A DNA stretch of 64,000 nt from Macrosoma leucophasiata (GCA_036365455.1 JAWQUS010000016.1:10563001-10627000), one strand, 5' to 3'; numbered from the stretch's first letter, positions 1-11,328 are shown. Notes: generated by a model from the sequence alone, not told the origin. Made by a program: numbers and translations.

Positions 1-121
1 TCCCAATAGAAGCAGAGATAAAGGAATTTAGACCGTTATCTCTAATATCCCCCGACCCGGGAATCGAACCCAGGACCTCCAGCGTAATAGTAGTGGCCTG
101 CTACCACTACGCTACTGAGGC
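1..121 (-). mobile_element. SINE-A copy, cut by window edge
   Basis: This is the promoter head of a tRNA-derived SINE read on the minus strand. The B box matches GGTTCGATTCC and the A box lies near the right end, just before the ACTGCCTCAGTAG 5' end. The same head recurs near 9.4, 13.7, 16.8, 21.4, 45.7 and 57.8 kb. Its 3' part lies outside the window. Confidence 0.8.
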
Positions 122-126
122 AGTGT

Positions 127-560
127 AATAAAAAATATATTTCCTGTGGCGTTCTTCAAAAATTTCGAGTATTACATTTGGTCGACTATAACTCGCAAAC
201 TTGTAAAGCCAACTTAGGTGTGATAGTTTTCCTTTTAATTTCGTTATATGTGGCTATTATTGCCGTAACGTTTGAATTTCTAACAACAACCGTTTAGTTG
301 GTAGAGGGGGGGGGGGGTACTTGACTGTAACGTAAAGTAGCACTTTAAAGCTTAATAAGTCACGAACAGTTAATTAAATCCAAAAATGATGTTAGCACAC
401 CCCTAACATTTTTCCTATCCACACTATATAAAAAACGAAAAACAAAAAAATTTCCGCGAGTTACTTGTAGGTGAGGTACCATAAAAAAAATTTTTTTTCA
501 TGTTTTTTTTTACCGCTTTGTCAGTGTGATTAAGGGTGTACCTATACTTTCGACAAAAAC
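127..560 (+). repeat. Family U interspersed repeat, partial copy
   Basis: The stretch matches 34350-34770 and 40370-40790 over several hundred bases, for example the block beginning TTTGGTCGACTAT and the GGTAGAG block. It lacks the GGAACCCTAAAA end. It includes a poly-G run at about 306-317. The class of this widespread repeat cannot be decided from sequence alone. Confidence 0.6.
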
Positions 561-1400
561 CGGCGACATGCTTACCCGTTTGGAGCAAGTAGCAACATCC
601 TATCTGTAATTTTACTCCAGCTAGTTCAAAAATGCTCAGTTCAAATGAAGCATCACAGATTACAAAAAAAAAACATGGAACAGCGAAGCATAAGCACGTA
701 ATAAAAAGTTATGTTCCAAAAAACTTAAAACTAGCACCATTCATTTGGAAACTAACCATGGTGTACAACGACCGAGTTTTGGGGACCAGTAGCTGTGCAG
801 TTAGCATTAATTTCAGAGCATAATATTCGCAGTAGGCAGTATTTGTCCGGCCTCTGTTCACTGCAAATACTACTGCAAATGGGTAGGAACTAGTGACGGC
901 CTTATCCATATCCGCGAATTTCTACGGGATAAAAAATAGAAAAATATCTGAATGTATTTATGGTTCCGTATGCATTAAATAGAAAACGATTGCAGTCAAA
1001 TGCAGTCATATATGGTTTCGTATGCAATTACTTCAATGTATATATTTTCTTAAAATATCCCTCAGGCTACCAGAAAAATAAGACAATTGATTTCTTATTG
1101 TTCTCGGTCCCGATCGGGTCCATTGCGGCTTCAAAGATTAAATAGAAAATATAATTATTTTAAGCGTAAAATAATGCTACTTACAGTTCCTTCGTTTAAG
1201 GCTTAGAACAAAATACACTTTGATTTTGATTTGGAATTGGACAGCAAGTCTTATAAGACTTCGGCATGTAAAATTTGCAGATATTGTTCAACTTGTGGAT
1301 GAGCCATTTGGTCTAGTGATGTGGGACGACCGTTTTAATCGATGCTCACGGGTTAAGATGAGACCTGAAAACAGATATCTGTAGGAAACAGTACAAACAG
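561..1400. other. No gene recognised
   Basis: AT-rich sequence with short frames only. Part may be decayed upstream sequence of the gypsy element that becomes recognisable at about 1404, but no reverse-transcriptase motif was found. Confidence 0.4.
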
Positions 1401-1403
1401 TAA

Positions 1404-2472
1404 AATTCAAAAGGTCATGTGGGATTTGAAAAAACATTTGAAAGAATAAAAAAAAGTTATTGGTTTGCGAAGATGTCGCGCTTTATTAAAAAATATGTTG
1501 CTTCGTGTATCGAATGTGCATACGCCAAGAAAACGGCCACTACACGCGAAGGGTTGTTACATCCCATTAATAAGATTGAAGTTCCTTTCCACACCCTGCA
1601 CGTCGACCATCTCGGACCATTTGTCAAGTTAAAAAAGGGTTACACACATTTATTAGTTACAATCGATTCTTTTACAAAGTTCGTTTTTATGAAGGCAGAA
1701 TACTAAAACTCAAGGCGTTATCAACGTATTGGAGGACATTTTCAATATTTTTAGGGCTCCCGATAGACTTGTTAGTGATAAAGGTAGTTGTTTCACTTCG
1801 CATGCTTTCAAGCGGTTTTGTTTAGATAGAGGTGTTTGGCATATCTTAAACGCTGTAGCAAGTCCTAGGTCCAATGGGCAAGTAGAGCGTTACAATAAGA
1901 CAATTTTGGATGCACTAACAGCACAAAATATGAAACGGGACGAAAGAGATTGGGACAATCAAATAGGTAGAATCCAATGGGGTCTTAATAATACTATTCA
2001 AAAAACTTTGGGTAGGACACCCGCTGAAGTTATGTTCGGCACTATGATGGACAGTGAAAGCAATCCAATATTAAATGAAATCACAGACATCATCCGGAAA
2101 CCATGTGATCTGGCTTCAGTGCATAGTGAAGTGAAAGATAGAATCGACAGAGAACAAGAAAAACAAAAACAATATTTTGACAAGGGACGAAAACCAGCAC
2201 GTATTTACAAGAAGGGATAGTTGATAAAAATTGCGAAAACCGCTTTTTATAATGACGGTAAAAGTACTAAGCTTTTGCCAAATTACAAAGGTCCGTTCAA
2301 AGTTGTACATGTTTTAGGAAATTACAGGCACAAGGTCTCCCCTATACCTGGGTTTGAGCCTACTAAAAACAGACGTAAAACAACTATAGCCGCAGACCGC
2401 ATGCAGCCCTGGATACATATAGCATCTTTAGAGCTGGATAATGATGATGATAGTTCGGATACCCCAGAATAA
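1404..2472 (+). pseudogene. Ty3/gypsy-type integrase, broken
   Basis: This is the integrase end of an LTR-retrotransposon pol gene, which would insert element cDNA into host DNA. The CxxC half of the zinc-binding domain is visible (CIEC, about 1507-1518). The catalytic triad is still readable: D in HVDHLGP, D in SDKG, and E in NGQVERYN, the last two separated by 35 residues as in the DD35E family. A GPF motif follows near 2290 and an acidic C-terminus ends at 2472. A frameshift near 1700 and an in-frame TAG at 2218-2220 break the frame. No gag, protease, reverse transcriptase or intact LTR was recognised upstream, so this is a 5'-truncated, dead copy. Whether it belongs to an env-carrying lineage cannot be told. 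Confidence 0.85.
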
Positions 2473-2602
2473 TAATAATGATACACTTATATTACGATTG
2501 TTCAGCTGAAAGAGTATTGTAATGTTACTCGAAGTATCGACTGATCAGATACACCGAAGTTTTATATTGTTTTAGATCAAATATAAATGAGTGATGTAAG
2601 AT

Positions 2603-2937
2603 GGGTTATCAGGAGCGGACCTGAGTTCGCGCCCTGACATAATTCTAAAACGGGTTATCAGGAGCGAGGCTGAGTTCGCGCCCTGACATAGTACCAACCG
2701 GGTTATCAGGAGCGAGCCTGAGTTCGCGCCCTGACATAGTACCGACCGGGTTATCAGGAGCGAGCCTGAGTTCGCGCCCTGACATAGTTCCAAGGCGGGA
2801 TATCAGGAGCGAATCAGAGTTCGCGCCCTGACATAGTTCCAAGGCGGGTTATCAGGAGCGAATCTGAGTTCGCGCCCTGACATAGTTCTAAGACGGGTTA
2901 TCAGGAGCGAGCCTGAGTTCGCGCCCTGACATAGTAT
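2603..2937. repeat. Seven-unit 48-49 bp minisatellite
   Basis: Units begin with GGGTTATCAGGAGCG (third one GGGATATCAGG at 2797) at 2603, 2652, 2700, 2748, 2797, 2846 and 2895, all containing a GAGTTCGCGCCCTGACATA block. Each unit holds a near-palindrome (TATCAGG..GCGA against TCGCGCCCTGACATA). The array starts 130 bp after the integrase stop and probably belongs to the 3' non-coding part of the gypsy element. Confidence 0.9.
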
Positions 2938-3764
2938 TTAAGTTTTGGATACAATGTAAAGTTTTACAATTAATGATCACACTAAGTGTTTATGTTTTAA
3001 TCAATTTTCAGTTTAGTCGTTTTAATTAAGCTTGTCTTTAATTACTAGAATATGTATTAGCTTAAAAATTATCAATTTTACATTAAAATAATAATATACA
3101 AAATCGAGTGTGCCGAGTGTAAGGTTCTCAGTAGAGTCGAATATGGGGACATACGCGTTACCAGGATGGTCGAGTGTAAGGTTTTCCTAAGTAATGTTTA
3201 GTTTTTTAATAGAATTGTGTTGATTGTAATGACTTCTTATTTTCCGTTTAGTTTTTTATTAAAAGAAGTTGTGTTGACTTATTTCGGAGGAGGGTAGCTC
3301 GACACATAAAAACAGACACTCAGCAGGTCGGGGACGATTCTGATAACAACCGCCAAAGCGTTCGGTCATATTCAGTTTTGCTATATTACCGTATTGTAAT
3401 CTAGTGAACAGTGAGTGAGTGTAAAATAAGTTATTTGTAAAGTGTAATAGACGTGTATTGATAAACAAGGAGTTTCATTGGAGATAACCCAACAGTATCC
3501 AACGACATTCGTTTTCAACGATCCGGCACATCACTAGCAGATACCCAATAAAAGTACTGTAAGTGTAATTTTAATGTGTAACGCTCGAATTTTTTGTGAT
3601 GTGTTTTTTGTGATGATTTTTTATAGGTAAGAATATACAAGAGGGCACTTTTCCGTGGCGGTAAATCTTCGGTTAGAACTGAAGGATGCTTGATTTTGAA
3701 GACGAACTGGACATTGTACAATTGTATTTAAAAGGGAGGACTTAATGGAATTTTGTACAGAGGT
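2938..3764. other. Possible gypsy 3' flank or LTR remnant
   Basis: Non-coding AT-rich sequence after the minisatellite. GAGTGTAAGGTT occurs twice, near 3117 and 3172, and two A/T-rich blocks around 3200 and 3250 resemble each other. It may be an LTR remnant, but no second LTR exists in the window for comparison. Confidence 0.25.
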
Positions 3765-3961
3765 AATTCGCGGTTTATTTCGGGTCTGTAGAGCGTTATC
3801 TGTTTCGCACCTACCTATGTGACGTTTGTCGACCATTTTTTTTTGTTCAAGTTTTGACCCATACCTGACTATAAGTGATAACGTATGCAGTGTGCAGCAG
3901 AAATAATGCTCTACGAAGGCGAAACTAGCCGATTGTCCCTTTCGTAGGCTCTATGCGTAAT
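3765..3961 (+). mobile_element. Palindromic MITE, copy 1 (5' damaged)
   Basis: Inverted arms at about 3771-3810 and 3892-3931 share GTAGAGC.TTAT and flanking bases. The same element occurs more completely at 50354-50579. The outer left arm is missing here. Confidence 0.65.
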
Positions 3962-4559
3962 TTCTTGCTGAGTACTGTATGCCTACTGATGTGACTTAGC
4001 CGAACTTTATTACCTAACCAAAATTTGAATGTTATTAAAAGGAAATTATGTTTAATTCATTTTTCAGTGCTTTCTCCCAATTTTAATCGAGATTATTGGT
4101 AAGAATATCTAATCTCAAGAATATTAATTTTACTCGGAAAAACGGCCAACCAATGTAGTATTTTTTTTAGGTTTATAGAATTAGAACCGTCAAAATAAGA
4201 TTTTATTTTGTTGAATTAGAAACTATTTCAGAATCTTTAGACATAGAACGAGGAAACAAAGTCTATTCCCCCAATATCAATCCGCGTAATGGGTGAATCC
4301 TCTCCAACTAGTGAAAGTTTTATTCGGATAGAACCTTTTTGGTCGTCACTTAGAATTATTGAAGAGTTTCTATGGACAAAGTTTAATTTATGTTACAGTA
4401 TCGGAACAATAACTTGTAATCTCAGGTAGCCCAGCTCGGTAAGCGGACCATCCCATAATATTGATAAAAAAATGAAATAAATTTAAAAAATATATATTTT
4501 AATTTTTTATTTACTAGTTGGTGAGTGAAACTTACGTAAAGATTGCGTAAAAATTTTTT

Positions 4560-4690
4560 TTGTGGAATATTAAAAAAATAAATAAAAATACGCTTACACT
4601 CACAGCCCCACAGTAGGTATAAAACTGTGTCGTGGGTGCCGTTGTACACATGCAACACATACACAAACACCCAGACCCAAAACAAAATGG
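4560..4690 (-). repeat. Interspersed repeat shared with 49.2 kb
   Basis: Read on the minus strand this carries GGGTCTGGGTGTTTGTG and CTACTGTGGGGCTGTGAG, also present in order at 49220-49310 on the plus strand. Class unknown. The open frame across it on the minus strand is not conserved between the two copies. Confidence 0.6.
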
Positions 4691-4715
4691 GGTTAATAGT
4701 CTTCAGAATCTATCT

Positions 4716-5290
4716 GCCGCCAAATGGCAGTGTTCTGTAGGTACTATCGTTAGATGGTAATGTATGGCCTCTTATTAACAGAGGCAAAACATCATCTCAT
4801 TGGTGCCAACGCATATACATCATATAATATTAAGTGACCATTGATTAAATCACTAATAGATAGTCCACGCTTTTACGTTATTTCTGGAGCTCTTTTCTTG
4901 GGATACAGTATACTTATTGTCGGTTATTTCGACGATATATTTAATTGTAGATAACCTTATAAATTTAATCAGTGAACACTTAACATAATTAATGCGTAAG
5001 AAACCAGAGGGGTTTCTATATGATGCAGTCATCACTTACCATCAATATAAACAGCGTGCTTGCTTGCCATCATCGTAACGAATAAATCGATTGCAGATTG
5101 CACAGAGAAGAGCTCCAGACATTGAGATCGTCATCGTCTGAGTCATTTTATATACATACGTGTCTACTTATATAGGGACTGAAACATATTCACGCACTAT
5201 CAAAGTGAAGTGAAGTCATGATTTTTTTATGTTTCTTAGCTACAGATTTCACTTACCATCAATGTGAACGGTATGTCTGTTTGTCACTAC
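4716..5290 (+). repeat. Decayed SINE-B fragments
   Basis: Three short blocks (about 4716-4820, 5016-5075, 5235-5290) match parts of SINE-B, including the GCAGTCATCACTTA..ATCAA tail motif. They look like old, broken copies separated by unrelated sequence. Confidence 0.45.
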
Positions 5291-5302
5291 ATGCAATAAA
5301 AC

Positions 5303-5372
5303 ATGTATGTTTGAATGCATGCATTTATTTCTGTCTGCCCCAACGGGGAATATAGGCGTCAAGTTGCGTTAC
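5303..5372 (+). mobile_element. SINE-A 3' tail fragment
   Basis: TGTTTGAATGCATGCATTTA is followed by a CTGCCCCAACGGGGAA..AGGCGTCAAGTTGCGTTAC end, matching the 3' end of SINE-A with substitutions. Confidence 0.65.
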
Positions 5373-5401
5373 TTTATATTTGTTTACGAAAATTCTTCTG
5401 A

Positions 5402-5579
5402 AATAACATTATCCGACCCGCGCGTTCATTTCGATTGAGGAAGTTGAGGAACATCCGGATAGGGTGCGAAACCGGCTAATGAAGTATCTGCTTGAACCAC
5501 ACCGTAATTTATGACAAAATACTTAGCAATGAATGTATCGTTAAGAATTATCACTGAAGATATTCGTGTTTACCTCAAA
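5402..5579 (+). repeat. Diverged direct repeat, left copy
   Basis: Shares the order ATCCGACCC, GAAGTTGAGGAA, ATCCG.ATAGGGT, CGAAACCGGCTAATGAAGTA, GAATGTATCGT and ATATTCGTG with 6015-6210. The two copies flank the MITE at 5627-5918. Function unknown. Confidence 0.75.
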
Positions 5580-5626
5580 TATATATAGGAAACATAACTA
5601 AACTTGATACCTGTGTTCATTGATAG

Positions 5627-5918
5627 CATAGAGCAACACGGGCCACCGGCCGCGGCGGACGGATGGGAGTAACCATATGCAGGCTTTGTCAAAGTACAAG
5701 CCCAAGTGGGCCTTCGCCTGTCGCCCAGATGTTGAAATGTGTGTGTGAAAATGTTGATGTATTTTGTTAAAGTCAAGGTGTGAGTTTCTTAGTAATAGAT
5801 TTTTGTAGTGTGTATGGGTCACACGCATTTCCCCCCGCAAAAAATGACAGACTGTTTTGCTTTCGCTATCGCTACTCCCCTCCAGTCCGCCGCGGCCGGT
5901 AGCCCGCGTTGCTCTATG
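5627..5918 (+). mobile_element. hAT-like MITE, copy 1
   Basis: A 292-bp non-coding element with inverted ends of about 47 bp that begin CATAGAGCAAC and end GTTGCTCTATG. It is flanked by ATTGATAG (5619-5626) and ATTGAAAG (5919-5926), an 8-bp target duplication with one mismatch. Copies at 32282-32572 and 32964-33256 also have 8-bp duplications. An 8-bp duplication is typical of the hAT superfamily; the assignment is otherwise inference because no transposase is present. Confidence 0.85.
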
Positions 5919-6014
5919 ATTGAAAGAGTAGATTAGTAGTTATTTTTCATAAGCTAAGCATACAATACTCATTCATGCTTTGTTTGTGTTTTATTTCATC
6001 AAAATTATAACGTG

Positions 6015-6210
6015 AATAACGTGATCCGACCCACGCTCATTTGGAATGCGGAAGTTGAGGAAAATCCGAATAGGGTACGAAACCGGCTAATGAAGTATTT
6101 GCTTCACCCTCAAACACCGTGATTCGTGATGGAATACTAAGCGGGAAACGATGAATGTATCGTAAAAGAGTAATAATCTGACAACGCGGTATATTCGTGC
6201 CACTTCAAAG
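6015..6210 (+). repeat. Diverged direct repeat, right copy
   Basis: Partner of 5402-5579, with about 80% similarity by eye and several indels. Confidence 0.75.
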
Positions 6211-6452
6211 CGTACTGTATCCCCGACCGTAATTTTTGCTATTCATGTTTTTGTAAGTCATTTTGTTTTTTATGCCGTTTCACTCAATTTTTATTCGCGT
6301 CACTTGTCAAAGCTTTGTTAACTGCGCGTCTACCAAGAACTTCTGAATGACGGTTATGGCATTTAATAAATTAATGTGTATGATTTTGTAACAGTGTTAT
6401 TATGATTGGTGGTACACATAGCGGCTCTTAAGTTCGAAAATCATATTTAGTT

Positions 6453-6600
6453 ATGTTTACTGGTGGTAAAGTTCCAGTGAAGGAGCTCCCAGGTGCAGGG
6501 ATCACCGGATTACCTAATCTACTTACCGTTGAATGGTAGTTTTTAGCGCTATGTAGCATAAACAGTCGTTTTACACGTATAAAACTTCATAGCGCCTATT
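6453..6600 (+). mobile_element. SINE-B 5' fragment
   Basis: Starts TACTGGTGGTAAAGTTCCAG and runs through a GGAGCTC..GGTGCAGG..ACC block to GAATGGTAG, the 5' part of SINE-B. Diverged and 3'-truncated. Confidence 0.65.
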
Positions 6601-7370
6601 AATAACTAAAGAAAGAGAGTTTATTAAGGAAATCTAAACAAACGAGTTTTCACCAATCGTCATCCAAGTTTACATATGATAAGCAAAATTAAATCAATAA
6701 ATATACTTACTGATTGATATAAAGCACCAGTGACAAAACTCGAGAATATAGGTTTTACTTAATCCAAAAACCATAACTTTACTTCTGTCAATCATTCTGC
6801 CGTCGAAGCGCACAGAGCTATTGTGTACCTACTCTTAAGTACACCCATATTCTAAGACGTTACTTGAAACATTGCTTGACTCACACTCAGCTTAAAATGC
6901 TTTATGAGGACGCCTTGAAATCCATATTCTTGGTTCCATTTTGACAGTAACTCATGTGTATGGATTATCATATAGATAATTCACAAACTCTTGACAATCC
7001 ATTTTTATAGAAAAATATGGTATTTAATTATATTTCCAGACAGTTCCGACACGAAAAACATATTGAGCCCAAGAATATGACGTAAATGTAAATCCTCGAA
7101 ACTTCAAGTAAGGTCATGTACCTTGGAGTTTGACAATTATTATTGCTTTCTTACCTCAAACGGAGGCAGAATATCGAGTTGACGTTATCCCGAGTAGTTA
7201 CAACGAATAATACCAATTCCATTGAGTAAGGCTGAGTTAAGGTCGAGATTACGACTTAGAATATGGGTGTTACATGCCAAATCACATGCCAGCTTAGAAG
7301 ATGGATTACGAATTTAAAACCAGATTTATTAACAGAACTATAGAGTAAAGTAAAAGAGCTTCAATTTTTA
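6601..7370. other. No gene recognised
   Basis: AT-rich sequence. The part around 6930-7290 resembles 58180-58600 on the opposite strand (ATGAGTTACTGTCAAAAT, GATAATCC.TACACATGAG and others), so it is an interspersed repeat of unknown class. Confidence 0.45.
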
Positions 7371-7375
7371 TTATG

Positions 7376-7601
7376 TGATGGAAGTGGCAAACAAGCATGC
7401 AGCTCACATTGATGTTAAGTGATGACTGCAGCCTATAGACACCCACACAAAGACCAAGGCCAAAATGCAGATGCGTTACCACTCCTGAAGCCTAAGGTGT
7501 TGTGCCTCTGTGCCGGAAATTACAGGGCCGTATATTACCACCTGACCGGAACACGGTAGTGCTGAACACTACCATTTAGCGGCAAGTATATTAGGTAATG
7601 C
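7376..7601 (-). mobile_element. SINE-B copy, 5' truncated
   Basis: Reads on the minus strand from the TAGTGTTCAGCACTACC block to the LINE-like tail ending GCATGCTTGTTTGCCACTTC. The ACTGGTGGTAG head is missing. Confidence 0.85.
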
Positions 7602-8040
7602 AATACAATTTTACGCGTTCGTAAAATATTTATAAAATAGACGTTTCGTCGTTCAGAAAGTCGTCCAACTGTAGCTAAAATTGACTGTTCAATAAATATT
7701 CTAGGGCTTCAACAAAAATAGGCTATCTATTTTCTAGCGTTGCTATCAGGTTATAATTCTGTTAGATCCGATTTTTGGACTATGTCTTGGAATATTAAAC
7801 TGTAAATATTTTATTATGAGTAAGGGTGCTTGTATTGTAATGCATATTTAAAAACGGTCTCAAAGGTAGATGCCGTTGACGCAGATGCGAGAGACAAACT
7901 GCTTAGGTAGTTAATTAAGTATACCTACCGACTTGCAAATTGGTTTTTTTATTACATACATCTATGTAATTCAATTAAATTTTAGTATTTACCGACATAG
8001 TCTGTCCGTTACAAGTTCATCAATTTTCGCGGATTCAGAG

Positions 8041-8247
8041 GTTTTTTATGTTATAAAGGTAGCAAACAAGCATGCAGTTCACACTGATGTTAAGTGATGA
8101 CTGCAGCCTATAGACACCCACACAAAGACCAGAGGTCAAAACGCAGATGCGTAACCACTTCTGAGGCCTAAGGTGTAGTGTAATGCCTCTGTGCTGAAAA
8201 TTACAGAGCCGTACATTATCACCTGATCGGAACACGATAGTGCTGAA
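8041..8247 (-). mobile_element. SINE-B copy, 5' truncated
   Basis: Tail at the low-coordinate side (GCTTGTTTGCTACCTTTATA on the minus strand) and body up to the CACTATCGTGTTCCGATCAG block. The minus-strand open frame across 8035-8319 is incidental. Confidence 0.85.
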
Positions 8248-8322
8248 GACATGTCTTTTTTTAGACTTGGTAGAGTATATGTATTCCTGAAATATAAAGC
8301 TATAGCATTCACATATCACATT

Positions 8323-8697
8323 GAAGCGCGCATGGCCCAGCGGCTGGTGTAGATCATAAGCGATCTACTCGGTTAAGTACTACGGGCGCGGTCGGGTAGT
8401 ATGATAGGTGACCGCTAGTGGCAAATTAAATGCGCGTTTCCGTGCTTCGGAGGGCACGTTAAGCCGTCTGTCCCGGTTGCTATCGGTAGATAGCAGTCGT
8501 TAAACCTTGTCGGAGGTCATATGGGCGGTTTGAAAACATCCGACAACGGGTTGGCCGCTAACCCGCCCACCTCCACCAATCCGCATTGGAGCAGCGTGGT
8601 AGAGTAAGCTCCAGGCCTCCTCCCAAGAAGGGGAGAGACTCGTGCCCAGTAGTGGGACGGCCACTAACGTGTAGTTGCCATTATTATTCTTTATTAT
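8323..8697 (+). mobile_element. SINE-C (5S-rRNA-like) full copy
   Basis: Starts GAAGCGCGCATGG and carries a 5S-like promoter: GATC at about +41, TTAAG at +51, GGGCGCGGTC, then GATAGGTGACCGCTAG. A conserved body follows, and the 3' part ends CCCAGTAGTGGGACGGCC with an ATT-rich tail. Related copies lie at 25286-25545 and 37274-37645. RNA polymerase III transcription from an internal type I promoter is the natural expectation; mobilisation by a LINE with a microsatellite-like tail is inference. Confidence 0.8.
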
Positions 8698-8699
8698 TA

Positions 8700-9205
8700 T
8701 TCACATGTCATGTAAAATTATGTTGCAGTTATTTTAAAACACAGGTGAAATAAACAACATTTTAAGCGCCTATTAACATAAAACAAATGTTTAATGGTGT
8801 AATATATTATCGTTTATCCATATCATTAAATCACTTTTGATTTAAATTAAAGTAATGAAGAATAAAGTTAACATTCTGTAAAAACATTGACGTATAATTG
8901 AAAATACGGACCTTTATTTGCTCAGAATTTATCGTTGTTACGGCAAACATACGAACGTGTTAAGCCTCGCAACTAGGCTGTAAATATCGGCAAGCTCTGA
9001 GTTATGGTTCTAGTTCCACACTACAGATTTGCTTCGTATATGCGCTACACCTAATTTTGTGGTACTCGAACTTTTACAGACTCTACTGATGGTATGAATT
9101 AGCTTTACAGTTTGATACTCCTGAAGAATTATAATAAAATCTTTCTTGACATAATACAGTTCTTTATAGGAATCAGTTGGAGGAATCTAGTTGAACGTAG
9201 GTCAG
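8700..9205. other. No feature recognised
   Basis: AT-rich unique-looking sequence with no long frame and no repeat shared elsewhere in the window that I could see. Confidence 0.4.
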
Positions 9206-9207
9206 GC

Positions 9208-9456
9208 AATTAACGTAACGTAACTTCACGCCTGTAATCTCCGAAGGGGTAGGCAGAGGTAAATGCATGCAATCAATCATACATGCAAACACCCATGATT
9301 CGCTGGTTACCTGCCGGAGCCTGTTGCCATCTCCGGCCACAAATCCCAATAGAACCAGAGATAAAGGATTTTAAACCGTTATCTCTGATAGTCCCCGATT
9401 CCTAGGACCTCCAACGTAGTAGTAGTGACCTGCTACCACTAGGCTACTGAGGCAGT
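9208..9456 (-). mobile_element. SINE-A copy
   Basis: Near-complete minus-strand copy with an internal deletion after the middle block. The B box region is damaged around 9395-9410, while the head GCAGGTCACTACTACTACG and the tail CGTGAAGTTACG are clear. Confidence 0.85.
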
Positions 9457-9998
9457 TAAAAATTACCTATGAAAGAGCAATCTAATGCTCTCGTATTAAA
9501 TGGAATAGTTTCAATTGAAAACTGCAGATTTACTTCTTTTGTGTACTTTATTGAAATTAACTTAGCTTATAGTCTGAGACGTCTGAGTTATGATTGCGAG
9601 ATTATTACAATAAAAGCATCTTGTCTAAATATACCTTGATATACTGTAAATATCTCTGAGTTACATTTCAAATTCAACATTGCAAATTCACTAAACTTGC
9701 GGTTGTAGACTATCAGAATACTTTGATGGCTTAAATTCAATTCAGAGTGTGATTCTCCGAACAAATTATATTGAAGGCTGTATTTTTATCTCGGTTGGAA
9801 GCTTCTTGGGAATGTCTGGATTAGGGTAGGCTATAAATATCAGTACCTAGGCTTTGATTCAAAATTGATTCAAAACCTTTGTGTCGATGACGTAATAGAC
9901 TGGCTTAGTAATTCTCTTTACCTAATGTTGTGGTAGTGTGCCTCAGCTGATCAGCTGAATGAGCCGAAGTTAATATTTTATTTATTAATATAGAGGCA

Positions 9999-10036
9999 GT
10001 TAAAATATTATAATACTAGTATTATAATATTTTAAC
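9999..10036. repeat. Perfect 38-bp palindrome
   Basis: A palindrome without a spacer: each arm is GTTAAAATATTATAATACT, meeting at the central ACTAGT. Every base pairs. It could extrude as an AT-rich cruciform. It is not part of any repeat family recognised here. Confidence 0.95.
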
Positions 10037-10039
10037 TAG

Positions 10040-10435
10040 CTGTGCCTGCAACTTTGTTTGCTTGGAATAGTGGCTTTGGGACTTTGGGCAGTGCTTTTGT
10101 ATATACATTTTGGTTAATTTTAGATCATAAACACTTTTGGGTAGCTAAAAAATCTACTTTGCAGTAATGCTTCTCTGTACACCATATTAGACGTATGGCT
10201 ATCGGGGATAAAAGTGTTTAAACGCGCATCCATCCTATGCTGAATCATATTTTCGATAAGGAAATTTTAAACTTCTTTGCATAATATTTTTTTGTAGAAA
10301 ATTATTATAAACTTTTGTAAAATTTCAGTCAATGTGTGCTTCTAAAAGAGAATGAATGATGAAAGATAGATCTATGCATAATATAAGCACTCCGTAAGAG
10401 CCGGCAGCAGAGAAAAATTGAATATTAACCTTGTG
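10040..10435. other. No feature recognised
   Basis: AT-rich sequence with no coding signal. Confidence 0.4.
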
Positions 10436-10439
10436 CATT

Positions 10440-10890
10440 TTTACCCACTAATGCCACCAACACTACTACCACCATCGTCACCACCACCACCATCACCACC
10501 ACCACTGTCATAACTACCACCTCCATCACCACCATCACTATAATCGCCCTTAACGCCCTCAACGCCATCACCATCACCAAATACCTACGCCACCAATCCC
10601 ACCAATGACACAAATGCCACCAAAACCACCCCTACAACCAATGCCACCAATGCCTCCAAAACTACCAACAACACCACCAACGTCACCAACGCAACCAATG
10701 CCTCCATCGCCACTAAAAACCACCGCCAGCACCACCAACGCCACCAACACCTACGCCACCAATACCACCACCAGAGTCACCAACAACACCTACGCCACCA
10801 ACGACACCAGCGCCACCACCACCACCAACACCACCAATGCCACCAACGCCACTAACGCCACCACCACCAACACCATCATCATAATTACAT
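10440..10890. repeat. Degenerate CCACCA-type low-complexity repeat
   Basis: About 450 bp of imperfect 6- to 9-mers such as CCACCAATGCCACCAACG. Frames of more than 90 codons on both strands arise from the composition (Thr/Asn/Ala runs on plus, Val/Gly runs on minus) and are not taken as genes. Confidence 0.9.
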
Positions 10891-11069
10891 CCGAAAGACG
10901 TCCATCCGTCTCCGCTGGACAAAGCCTCTCCGAAGATGCTCCTAAAAGTGTTGTGCGACATAAGGAAAGAATACGCCATAATTTCCATGCTTGGCATGTT
11001 GAATGGTGATCATAGCGGCGATTGTTTTATGCCGGGACGCTGCTATGCGGTATGTTTAATGTTACTAAC

Positions 11070-11328
11070 AGCCAAAAACGAACGTGCACGAAGGGTTCCG
11101 TAAAAAAAAAGGGCATTAAAATTACGTTTGTTGGAAAGTAATATACGACATACCTAAGACCTAAAAATCCTGTGAAAATTTGAAGCGTCTACTTTCTAAC
11201 GTTATTGATATCGAGCAAAAATTATTTGAAAATAAAACACGTTTATTGTATGCCCCCTTCGACCCTTTAATATTTTCATTTTCTTATTTTTAGTTTTTAA
11301 TTTTGTCGCTATAGCGGTAACAGAAATA
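11070..11328 (+). repeat. Family U repeat, left half (interrupted)
   Basis: Begins CCAAAAACGAACGTGCACGA and GGGTTCCGTA, the usual start of family U, and runs to ACAGAAATA, where a LINE has inserted. It continues at 13111. Confidence 0.75.

Noticed and set aside
2603..2937. Regular repeat array that could be mistaken for a CRISPR
   Set aside because: Units are contiguous 48-49 bp repeats without unique spacers, in a eukaryotic genome next to a gypsy remnant.
8035..8319. Minus-strand frame of 94 codons
   Set aside because: It covers a SINE-B copy and its flank and is not kept open in other copies.
10605..11009. Open frame of 134 codons rich in Thr, Asn and Ala, with a long frame on the other strand as well
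   Set aside because: Both follow from the CCACCA-type low-complexity repeat; there is no domain, and the frame leaves the repeat into unrelated sequence.
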